A stretch of 64,000 nucleotides of DNA from positions 124,001 to 188,000 of the forward strand of contig VZSF01002029.1 in assembly GCA_013398295.1 (NCBI GenBank), given 5' to 3'. The stretch's first letter is position 1. Every line of letters starts with the position of its first letter. The position numbers were made by a program, and so were the translations under genes. Shown piece after piece: positions 24,080 through 37,000 of the stretch. This DNA comes from Chionis minor (taxonomy: Eukaryota > Chordata > Aves > Charadriiformes > Chionididae). The notes below the pieces were generated by a model. It saw only the letters and a list, made by a program, of their open reading frames with translations, did no database searches and was not told the DNA's origin.

Positions 24080-24451
24080 TGTAAACATGCTCAAGTGGTT
24101 TGCAGCTGAGGTGTTGAAAAACACATATATCATACTAATTGGTTTTTTTGCCCTTGTGTGCTGGGCAAGCAGAACATCTGTGTTTAGATAACACAGGTGT
24201 GTGACAGACTTAGAGGCACCCTATTGAACATGGTTGACACTCCTGCCCTGCTGTGGGAAAGATCAAAGCACGGTGGTAAACTACATCTGTGTGAATCCTT
24301 GATAAACAGGTGAAAAGAGCAGGTTTCCTGATCCTCTAGCATGGACCAAGTTCCGTGGTCCCTGTGTCCCTGCTTGTGTGCCTCTGTCCCTATGCTGCTT
24401 TGGAGATCTGGTTGGCAAGGTAATAAAAATAAACTTACTCTTTGCATTTCA
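24080..24451 (+). repeat. 3' LTR of the endogenous retrovirus
   Basis: The segment starts with TG just after a purine-rich tract and ends with CA at 24450-24451, about 372 bp. Two overlapping polyadenylation signals (AATAAA at 24422-24427 and 24428-24433) lie close to the end, giving a short U5. The boundaries are inferred from these marks because the 5' LTR partner was not found; comparison with other genomic copies would fix them. Confidence 0.6.
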
Positions 24452-25992
24452 TCCATGGTTTTATAGCAGTTCCATGCACCGGCTCATGCAGTAATTTATA
24501 CCGAAAGGTGAGTTTCGATGTGGTAATTGGGGTATATCTGCAGCTGGTTCTTCTCTTTAATGCATGCGGAGTTTAAAGTAGTTATTATACCTGGCTTATG
24601 AACTTTGGCTTTTATGAAAAGTAGTTGTTTCCCTTGGCTATATTAAAAGAACGTAGTGTTTAACAGGCTTAGTTCTGAGAGATGGGGAACTACGTATGCC
24701 ATTGGGAAGAATACACAATCGCTTCCAGCTGATGATAAATAGCTTGTGTATTATGCTGGTAGGATGAGTTTTTGTGGTGTTTATAAAAAAACATACAGAA
24801 AAGTCTGAGAAATTCATAGCTGCAAGCATTTTAAATCTAGCCAGATGGTAAAGTTTGACTTGCAACAATGTCTTTTAACAGAAAAATAGATGAGGGGGAC
24901 ATGGAAGTGTATAAAAACATACGATTGAACTTAACACCCTATAACCTAGGTGTGTTAAGGAAATGCCCTAAATATGAAAGCAGACCATGTGAACAACCAA
25001 CACAAAGTCCTTTTTTACTCGGAAAAAACCCAACATGCCAAGTCTCCTGTAGCTCTTATAGCCATCAACAGTCTTCAGCGCAGGTTTTTAAACAGCAGTC
25101 CTACGCATGTTGCTAGAAAGCAAATTAAGTGATTTATTTGTGAAAGTACTCATTGCTAGTGAATCTGTAAAATGAGACTGAATATATTAACTTTTCAGAG
25201 ACTTAATAGACATGGAGAAATAGTTCTAATAATGGGATGCTCTAGGCAATTTAAGCTATTGGTAGACTCGCATTTCACTTGGGTGAAATGCTGTAGCAGT
25301 TACTGAATCCAAAGTCTGACTTAAAGGGGGACTTAACAGGCTTCCAACTGCTTGATGAATATAACTTAAGTTTACAGGTACTGCTGACTCTGGTACAATT
25401 TAAAAAATAATAAATACATTAAAACCCCCAAGACTGGACCAGCTTTCCCCCCTTCTCACTTTCATGGAGGTATCTATTTATTTTTTTATCTAATTCAAAA
25501 GTTTGCTTAAGAGATGAAACAGTTCCAAATGCAGCTCAAGCACACAAGAGGAATTGCTGTGTCAGGATAAGCATGCTCCATGGTCTATAATAAAGTAAAA
25601 CGTATTAAATGCCACTTGCATGTAAGGGAGGCCATGGCTGTCATTCAGCTGTGATGTTGCTATCTGGAAAAACGTAGTGTGTGCTGCTCTCCCCCAATTA
25701 AACTCACATGATGGTTCACGTGATAAATGTGGCTGGAATCCAAGGCCAGTGACAGACATCCATTGGAAGAACAGCCAATGCTCTGACTGAAAAGTGAAAG
25801 TTTTCATAGTGGATATAATAAAACTGTAGTGGATATAATAAAACCGTAGTATAAACTGATGCTTATACTTCACTAGGACCAGCAGATGTCAGTACAACAC
25901 AAAGCATAACTTTGCATTTCAGTGATGCAATCACCATGACACTTACCAGAAAGAAAAGACTCTAAACAGACAGCAAGATTATATGACTTTAC
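24452..25992. other. Non-coding DNA, no gene seen
   Basis: AT-rich sequence with no recognisable gene. It holds a 20-bp tandem duplication at 25807-25846 and is bounded by the ERV LTR on the left and a CR1 element on the right. Confidence 0.5.
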
Positions 25993-26780
25993 TATAGAAT
26001 CATAGAATAGTTTGGGTTGGAAGGGACCTTTAAAGGTCAGCTAGTCCAACCTCCGCTGCAATGAGCAAGGACATCTTCAACTAGATCAGGTTGCTCAGAG
26101 CCCTGTCCAACCTGACCTTTAGTGTTTCCAGCGATGGGACATCTACCAGCTCTCTGGACAACCTGCGTCAATGTTTCACCACCCTCATTGTAAAAAAACT
26201 TCTTCCTCTTATCTAGTCTAAATCTACCCTTTTTTAGTTTAAAACCATTACCCCTTGTCCTATCGCAACAGGCCCTGCTAAAAAGTCTGTCCCCATCTTT
26301 CTTACAAGCACCCTTTGAGTACTGAAAGGCTGCAATGTCGTCTCTCTCAGCCTGTCCTCATACGAGAGATGTTCCATCCCTCTGGTCGTTTTTGTGGCCC
26401 TCCTCTGAACCCGCTCCAACAGGTCCACGTCTTTCCTGTGCTGAGGGCTCCAGAGCTGGATGCAGGACTCCAGGTGAGGTGTCGCCAGAGCAGAGCAGAG
26501 GGGCAGAATACTCTCCCTTGACGTGCTGCCCACACTTCTCTTCATGCAGCCCAGGATACAGTTGGCCTTTTGGTGCATGTTGTCAGCTCATGTCTGTTTT
26601 GGTTTTTTTTTATCTGCCAGTATTCCAAACAGCATTCCAAAACCCTTCTTGGCAGGGCTGTTCTCAGTCTCTTCATCCCCCAGCCTGTATTCATACCACG
26701 GGTTGCATCGACCCACGCGCACGACCCTGCGCTTGGCTGCTTTGAACTTATGAGGTTCACGTGGGCCCACTTACTTTTCC
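25993..26780 (-). mobile_element. CR1 LINE, 3' part including RT C-terminus
   Basis: The longest CR1 copy in the window, inserted on the minus strand. Its 3' end is at the left, where the plus strand reads ATAGAATCATAGAATAG then TTGGGTTGGAAGGGACCTTT, the usual CR1 tail read backwards. Reading leftwards from 26780, the minus strand encodes CR1 ORF2 C-terminal blocks with motifs such as L-G-C-M-K-R-S-V, S-A-L-A-T-P-H-L-E and L-L-E-R-V-Q-R-R-A. Frameshifts break the ORF. It sits just beyond the predicted ARL14EP 3' end. Confidence 0.95.
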
Positions 26781-26859
26781 GAGCAAGTCTTTGTTTAGAA
26801 ATCAACAGTTAACAGTATTCTTGCATAAAAGCGACACAATAAATGCGCAGATCTTCCAG

Positions 26860-27914
26860 GTCTATCACAGAAACAGGAAATTTATTCAAAACAGAACAAA
26901 AATATCAAGGGATAACACTTAACGTGACTAAGATTTCAATTATAAAATGTCTTCCATAAACCTTGTTATATCGTAGAATTTGAATGTTGTGGAGATAGAT
27001 AATGCATCAACCAAACTTAATTTCAATTCAACTGTGGTGGTTTTTTTGTAGCAGTGTAGACATTCTTAGCTTGGGAACAGACACTCAAATTCATTTCAGC
27101 CGCATGTGAACGTTTACTTCAAGAACAAGTAAATAGAAAAACAGGGGAGAGGACTGTTCAAGTACCAGCCCAGTCCAATTACAGACTGATAACAAATACA
27201 GCAAAATCGTTTTGATTGTGTTATACAGAAACCAACAAAACAGTACCATATTTAAATACTTTAGCATATTTTTAATGCCTTGACAGTTTAATAATGCTTT
27301 AACAGCGAGGCTTGAATTCATAAGGAAAACTTGGATCTTATATTCCAGTAACTTTGGTGGGATCTGAACTCCTAAATGCCTTTGAATCCATTTAGGTGAA
27401 CAGGATTGAATTTATCAGATGTAGCTGGGATAATCTATAGAAGATACGGCATTCACTATTAATACTGGAAAGAGCTTTATTAATACTGCATGTAAATTCA
27501 CTGAGAACTTTTGGAGTGTTTCACGTAAAACAAATTCAAAACCATGAGATCCCAAAATAGAGAAGGAAAAATGAAGAGTACGTAGAGATGGTATGCTCCA
27601 CAAAACAGTGTATCAAACAATGGTGAGTGGCTCAGGATACAGCACATGAAAAATAGGCACTTTGTACCTAAATACACTAAAAGGCTGTTCAATGAGAACT
27701 TACTGGATGACTAACAAGACTGAGTAGCATGAAGTGTGAAAAGACAGTAGCATGATTATTTCCCCAATCATACTGAAAAAGAACGTGAAAGCGAGCATTA
27801 ATCATGTGGCTCGTGATAAATTCCAGTCGCTTTTATCAAACCACTAAATGATGAATGTGCTGAGTTTAATCGAAGCGTGTAATACACGCATTGTTTATCC
27901 CAGCTGTACGTACG
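26860..27914 (-). other. ARL14EP: ARL14EP 3' untranslated region (predicted)
   Basis: From the stop codon at 27915-27917 the minus strand runs about 1.05 kb to a canonical polyadenylation signal (AATAAA on the minus strand, plus-strand TTTATT at 26881-26886). Cleavage would be expected 10-30 bases beyond it, near 26850-26870. The length is an inference. Another signal-like TTTATT around 27476-27481 could give a shorter transcript. The CR1 at 25993-26780 lies just outside. Confidence 0.55.
26881..26886 (-). terminator. Polyadenylation signal AATAAA for ARL14EP
   Basis: Canonical AATAAA on the minus strand, about 1.03 kb downstream of the ARL14EP stop codon. It is the clearest signal before the CR1 element. 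Its use is inferred, since no transcript data are available. Confidence 0.5.
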
Positions 27915-31175
<3,261 letters not shown>

Positions 31176-31249
31176 CTTACTTTCTCAGAACAACTTATTT
31201 GCCTCAAATGAAATCTTTGCAGTCTTTAGTAGTTTCTATGAAGATCACC

Positions 31250-32393
31250 CTAGAGAAAGCATTAAAATCAATCAGATTTGTGCAGCAAATCTTTATCTGT
31301 AAGCTTGACAGACTAGGTTTATGTAATTCAAAAAACACGTAAAGAAATGTTAACTTTATAGTCTAGACAAGACTCAAAACCCACTAAATTTAATTCTGGA
31401 ATTACCATCTTAGTGAACCAGCTATATTCAGAAGTAATCTTTCTTTTTTCACTAGGTGCACAAAGTTTGTCTTTCAAACCGACGTAAGTGGAACTGTGTA
31501 TGATTTACGCTCGCTGCAGCTCAGTTAACATTTTAACAGCAATTTATCTAAAGCTAATACCAAGTAACTCTATTCAGAGAAGTGCGTTATGGGCTACGCA
31601 CCAAGCTTGCTTTAAATGCTAATGTGTGCACTTTCGACTGACTCCTGCTGTGGAAGATGGGGGTTGTGCGTATGGGTGAGGAAGAACACTACGTCAGACC
31701 TCATGGAAGATGTTCTAATTAAAAAAAATAAAAATCTTGTTTTCTATAAAACAGAAAATAATTATTACAATGTTGTCCTTAACAGGCATCTGTTTTGACA
31801 ATTGACTATGGCACCTGAAATACCCCTATATTAAACAGAGGGAAAGCACATCACACCTATCACCACAGGTTATTCAAATGACAGTGTGCTGGTTGACATA
31901 AGTTATGTGTCTCATCCGCTTGATTTGTAAGAATTCTTGGTAGAAGCTTCAGAGGCCATTTCTTCCCTCCTCCCCTTTGCGAGGAGCACACCAGTTTTTG
32001 CCTTCGATTTCACCTCGGTGGAAAAAGAGGGGAGGGCTTTCAAAACCAAGCACTTAAGTGAAGGTTTGTACCGATGCCTGTGAAATCGATTAACGTTTAC
32101 CGCAATGAACACAATAAACTAAAGCAGAAGAGAGCGAGGTGGGTCAGCACGGCGAAGCGCTTGTGCAGAGTAAGCCTGGGGCAAGAGCAGAGACTGAGCA
32201 AGGGTTCGCTACCCCCCTGCTGCGGGCAGTGACGGCGGGTGGAGGCCGAAGCTGCAGTTTCGCCCGGCAGCTCTGGGTTACAAGAAGTCGAAGGGAAAGC
32301 ACGGTCCTGAAATGNCCGACTTCCGCGTTCACCCAGCAACGGCGGCGCTGCTCGGAGCCGCCGTCAGCCGCGCCGCCCGCCCCTCCGGCTCAC
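31250..32393 (-). other. ARL14EP: ARL14EP intron 1 (extent uncertain)
   Basis: Upstream of exon 2 the minus strand leads through one or both copies of the 1,030-bp repeat into CpG-rich DNA. Where intron 1 ends depends on which GC-rich segment is the true neighbour: a GTGAGC donor at plus 32393-32388 (before the second repeat copy) or a GTGAGG donor at plus 33572-33567 (after it). No other gene is seen here. Confidence 0.45.
31285..32314. repeat. Copy 1 of 1,030-bp direct repeat, probable assembly duplication
   Basis: This block matches 32481-33510 at a constant offset of 1,196 bases from first to last base, with no indel and no mismatch that I could find. Every short open frame in it recurs in the other copy with the same translation. 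It ends exactly at an N (32315). Perfect identity across neutral intronic DNA, with single-N joins at the boundaries, points to a false duplication rather than a biological one. Confidence 0.93.
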
Positions 32394-32479
32394 CATAGAG
32401 CAGCGGAACCGCCGAGCGGGCGGGAGCGCCGCTTCCGGTCGGGGATGGGGAACGGCGAGACCGACCGGCGACGCGCGGG
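32316..32479 (-). promoter_or_regulatory. CpG-rich segment, candidate ARL14EP exon 1/promoter
   Basis: A 164-bp GC-rich, CpG-dense piece isolated between N at 32315 and N at 32480. On the minus strand it contains an ETS-type ACCGGAAG core at about 32435-32442 and a good splice donor, CTATG|GTGAGC, with the exon ending at plus 32394. It is therefore a candidate first exon and promoter of ARL14EP, expressed from a housekeeping-type CpG island. Its position between two identical blocks means its true genomic place is unclear. Confidence 0.45.
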
Positions 32480-32480
32480 N

Positions 32481-33510
32481 GCAAATCTTTATCTGTAAGC
32501 TTGACAGACTAGGTTTATGTAATTCAAAAAACACGTAAAGAAATGTTAACTTTATAGTCTAGACAAGACTCAAAACCCACTAAATTTAATTCTGGAATTA
32601 CCATCTTAGTGAACCAGCTATATTCAGAAGTAATCTTTCTTTTTTCACTAGGTGCACAAAGTTTGTCTTTCAAACCGACGTAAGTGGAACTGTGTATGAT
32701 TTACGCTCGCTGCAGCTCAGTTAACATTTTAACAGCAATTTATCTAAAGCTAATACCAAGTAACTCTATTCAGAGAAGTGCGTTATGGGCTACGCACCAA
32801 GCTTGCTTTAAATGCTAATGTGTGCACTTTCGACTGACTCCTGCTGTGGAAGATGGGGGTTGTGCGTATGGGTGAGGAAGAACACTACGTCAGACCTCAT
32901 GGAAGATGTTCTAATTAAAAAAAATAAAAATCTTGTTTTCTATAAAACAGAAAATAATTATTACAATGTTGTCCTTAACAGGCATCTGTTTTGACAATTG
33001 ACTATGGCACCTGAAATACCCCTATATTAAACAGAGGGAAAGCACATCACACCTATCACCACAGGTTATTCAAATGACAGTGTGCTGGTTGACATAAGTT
33101 ATGTGTCTCATCCGCTTGATTTGTAAGAATTCTTGGTAGAAGCTTCAGAGGCCATTTCTTCCCTCCTCCCCTTTGCGAGGAGCACACCAGTTTTTGCCTT
33201 CGATTTCACCTCGGTGGAAAAAGAGGGGAGGGCTTTCAAAACCAAGCACTTAAGTGAAGGTTTGTACCGATGCCTGTGAAATCGATTAACGTTTACCGCA
33301 ATGAACACAATAAACTAAAGCAGAAGAGAGCGAGGTGGGTCAGCACGGCGAAGCGCTTGTGCAGAGTAAGCCTGGGGCAAGAGCAGAGACTGAGCAAGGG
33401 TTCGCTACCCCCCTGCTGCGGGCAGTGACGGCGGGTGGAGGCCGAAGCTGCAGTTTCGCCCGGCAGCTCTGGGTTACAAGAAGTCGAAGGGAAAGCACGG
33501 TCCTGAAATG
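32481..33510. repeat. Copy 2 of 1,030-bp direct repeat
   Basis: Begins directly after the N at 32480 and matches 31285-32314 base for base at offset 1,196. Unlike copy 1 it runs without a gap into the CpG island at 33511, so this copy's right flank is probably the genuine one, while copy 1's left flank (joined to exon 2) is probably genuine too. Confidence 0.93.
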
Positions 33511-34040
33511 GCGGCTGCGACCCCCTGCCTGAGGGGCGTTCAGCAGCTGCGGAGCGCTGTGCTGCCCCTCACCCGAGGGCGGTGACAGCCCCTGGGCCAG
33601 GGCTGCGCCGCCCGAGCTGCGCGTTAATCCAGCGGGGAGCCCGGCGGCGCGTTTCCCTGCGCGGAGGGCAGCGGCCGGGCGGGGAGCAGGGCGCCGGGCC
33701 CGCCCCACGCCCGGGCTGGCCGGCGAGGCCTCTCCGCGGCCCGGGCNNNNNNNNNNNNNNGGGGGGGGGGGGGGGGGGGGAAATCACGTGGCCAAGCGTG
33801 GTCTCGCGCGCGACGTGATGCGCCGCGCCGCGCCGCCGCCTGTGGGGGCGGCGTGAGGCGGTGAGGGGCGGGGAGAGGCGCCGCCGCCGCGGCGGCCGCG
33901 GTGATTTCGGGGTCCGTCCCGCTCGTCGCGCAGGGGCCTGTCGCGCTGCCCGGCCGGTGTGAGCGTCGCCGGGAAGGCAGCGGTGAAACGGCGGGGGGCG
34001 CAGCGGGCCGGCCCCGCACGCCAGGCCAGCGCCACAGGTG
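33511..34040. promoter_or_regulatory. CpG island promoter region, interrupted by a gap
   Basis: About 530 bp of very GC- and CpG-rich DNA, broken by 14 N (33747-33760) and a run of 20 G (33761-33780). It includes a YY1-like GAAATGGCGGC at its left edge (33505-33515), an E-box CACGTG at 33785-33790 and GC boxes (GGGGCGGGG-like near 33862-33876). It lies upstream of ARL14EP on the minus strand and is probably its promoter. Such islands often fire in both directions, so a plus-strand non-coding transcript is possible but unsupported. The long frames here are products of GC-rich composition, not genes. Confidence 0.7.
33747..33760. other. Assembly gap (14 N)
   Basis: Fourteen unresolved bases followed at once by 20 G. 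GC-rich and G-homopolymer DNA is a known cause of gaps in bird assemblies. The true length here is unknown. Confidence 0.98.
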
Positions 34041-37000
34041 CTTAATGAGGAAATCTAGCTAATTAAACTAGGGAAAGCTTTCAGTGTTATCAGACAAGGG
34101 CAGTCTCAGAGAGTCAGTAATTATCTTTTTTTTCCCCTCAGGTTTCTCGCTACACTATTGGTGTCCGTCGTCCTGCACTGCCCCCCCCTCCCCCCGAAAT
34201 CAATGCTACTGAAGCTGTTGCTTATTTTAGATAAAAATCTTGAATATCCGTTGCTTCATTCAGGGAAAAAAAAAAATCCCCAAGAGTTTCTTGGTCGCTA
34301 GAATGTCTCTGAAAAGTCTGTGCCTTGGAGGGGTTTTTTTGTGGCTTGTTTTGTTTGTTTTGGGTTTCATTTTTGTTTGTTTTGTTGGTTGTTTGTTGAA
34401 TTTCTATAATGCGTTAGGGACAATCAGTGTTCCCAGGGAGGAGGTGTGAAATTAGGACTCTTCTTCATTCATTCTATGGCTAGATAGTGACACCACACAC
34501 TACTTGGATTTTTTTTTTTTTGAACAATAATGATAACAGACAGAGCACAGGTATCCTAATAAGTACCTTAAATTTACAATACTGATGTCAAATTGCAATT
34601 ATGGTAGTGATATTTAAAGGAAAAAAGTATCCCTTAGCACCTGTACAAAGTTCTTGTTGCTTTACCTATTTCTGTTTTGAATTTCAGAGCTTGCAAGAAA
34701 AAAGTGCTGGATAAGAGTATTTTTTCTTCTGTTCCTGTCAGGCTGCTCTCTTTCCAGACTAGGTTCAACCCAGAATCTTTTAGAGGATATGACTTCTTTC
34801 CAAACCTCTTCAAAGGCAGGATGGCCTTTTGAAAACACTGCCTTTCTCGTAAACGAGATGTGACACGCGGGCTCGTTAGGCACTGGGCTCCTTTACCTGT
34901 GCGGCTCCTGTCCTGCACAATAACTTTGTGTTGCTGAGTTATGACACAATGAGGCAGAAAAGATCTGTGGGATCACATGCGATACGTTTCTGCCCACTGG
35001 AAGCTGCTGCCAATAGTACCTCTGTATATCACAGGCCAATAACATTAGCAGCAAATTAAGGCCACCGGGTTAGTCGCGCTAACGGCTTAAGTCTCCCTCC
35101 CCAGTCATTTATAACTAAACAATTACTAACTGGCTTTCCAGCAGATTTTCAGCAGATGGTAGTAGTCAGAAAGCTGAATTATAGTCAGAGCAAATACAGA
35201 AAGGCACGGCACGAACCTAAGAAAAGTAATTTTAATGAGCCATAGAAATGAATGTAACAGAATAACGAGTAGTACCATACCTGTTACTGGGGGCTTGACA
35301 CAGGTGATGGGTAGTGTGGTAAGAGCTGATGCCGCTTTCTAAACAAATAAATGGTTTTGTGACTGGGCTAGGGTAGCGGTTAGTGCCATAGAAGCCAGTC
35401 TTGCTTCACCATAAATATTTGGGTGTAGGTCTATGTGGTTAAAGTTGTGATTCAGACAGCTTTTGGGTCACCTTTTGTTGGAAGCATTCTTTAGCTGGAG
35501 CTATGTCAGAATCTCCAATTTGGCAAATACTAGCCAAGCCTGAAAGAAACTAAATTTGCCTTAAAGGGCAAAACAACTGGCTTGAAATATGTAGCCAACT
35601 TAAGATAAAACAGGTAAAAATACACAACTTTCTTGGGGCCTGGCAGTAGTTTTTTATAGCTCTGCTATATTTTGCCATTAGAAAAAAAATCTTAACGTAA
35701 TGAAGTACTGAAGGCAACTGGGCAAAACTGTTAGAAACGGCACGAAAGATCCAAAGCAGCAAAGCGGGGGATTTTCTCTTGCAGTCTGTTATTCACAGTG
35801 GCCTTTGTCAGTAACAGTAAAGAGATCGGCAAAAAGGTATTTTCAGGTAGAAATACAATTTTGAAATTGTCTGTATCCCTTTAAAATGCAAGACTGTAAA
35901 TCAGGATATCCTTTCATATAGCTTTTTGCAAGAGTGTTGAAGAATTGGTGGAGTAGTTGTCTGAAAATAATTAAAAGCCTGTGGAGGTGAGAAATAATTT
36001 TATTCTTGCTTCAGGAGATACCCAGGATTCAAAAGCACAGAAATACAAAGCTTTAATCATAATGTGACAGTAGCAGCATGTAGGCTGTGCCATTTTCCGT
36101 TTCTCCATCTGACTGTTAAAGAAAGCCATTCCAAATTCCGTATATATTGCTTAAGTCATATATTGGCTCAATGATGACAGAGAGGCTGCAAAGTGCTATC
36201 ATTCAAGGAGTCTTCAATCAGGCTTCCTCGGCTGACTTGTACTGCTTAGGATGCGGTGTGTGGAATTAATGAGGGGGAATAATTCATGAGAGGAGAGAGG
36301 AGATGTTTGAGATACAGGTTGTGACATCAATTTGTGTTAAATAAATATAGGAAGAGCAGCGAGGTATGTGTATTCACTTTTTCAGCGTTAGTGTCAACCT
36401 GTGATGCTGACTTTATAGGAGTAGGTAGAGATTTTGGGTTATGCAGATGTTAACTTGTAACACATCTACTACATCCATGGTTTTAGACTGATTTTAGCTG
36501 ACCACATCACCTTTTATCTATGTAAACGGAATTGTTCCTTAATGAGGGAGAATTTTTGGGTTTACAGTAAAGGGATTCCAGATATGGAAGGTGAAAGGTA
36601 ACAAGATCATGAGCTAGACTAGATGTGGTGAGAAAATATTCTCTATATTTTTGCTAGTACTGGGCTGGAATTTAAATTTATTTCTCTGCCAATGCAGGAT
36701 GACTGTATATGCCGTTTTCATTCATAAGTGCATCTGAAAACTGCCAAAGCTTGTGCTGCAAAGGAATAGGTACATCAAGGTAATTTTTAATGGATTTTGT
36801 GCTGAAGAGTAGTAGAAGTCATACTCTCCGAATCCAGTTTTAGTCTGCTTGCTAAGGTTCAGTGATTAGTGTGTGCCTCAGTTCACTCACAGGTAAAATT
36901 GAATAAAGTATCATCATATATCATCATCAGATATATCATCACATAACAATTACAATGGCTTTCTATCGCCCTGATTTTCCAGAATTTGAAACAGTAACAG

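Larger units (their letters stand above)
21100..24451 (+). mobile_element. Degenerate endogenous retrovirus with 3' LTR
   Basis: A plus-strand retrovirus-like element in the normal order protease, reverse transcriptase, integrase, 3' region, LTR. Evidence is the retropepsin DTG core at 21715-21723, an RT N-terminal motif at 22193-22219, an integrase CxxC pair at 22373-22384 and the integrase D, D, E residues at 22523, 22654 and 22771. Frames are interrupted by stops and shifts throughout, so no protein can be made. About 21190-21340 reads as a possible Gag remnant, without a decisive motif. The reverse transcriptase palm and RNase H are essentially absent, and no matching 5' LTR was found, so the 5' boundary is uncertain. 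I cannot assign the retrovirus class by eye. Confidence 0.85.

Noticed and set aside
26335..26812. Plus-strand frames of 60-136 codons across 26.3-26.8 kb
   Set aside because: They are antisense to the CR1 ORF2 fragment on the minus strand.
31616..31798. 60-codon plus-strand frame, repeated identically at 32812-32994
   Set aside because: It lies in the duplicated intronic block. The repetition comes from the block copy, not from selection on a protein, and no domain is visible.
33340..34035. Several overlapping Pro/Arg/Ala-rich frames on both strands
   Set aside because: They are products of CpG-island composition, several cross the N gap, and none resembles a protein.
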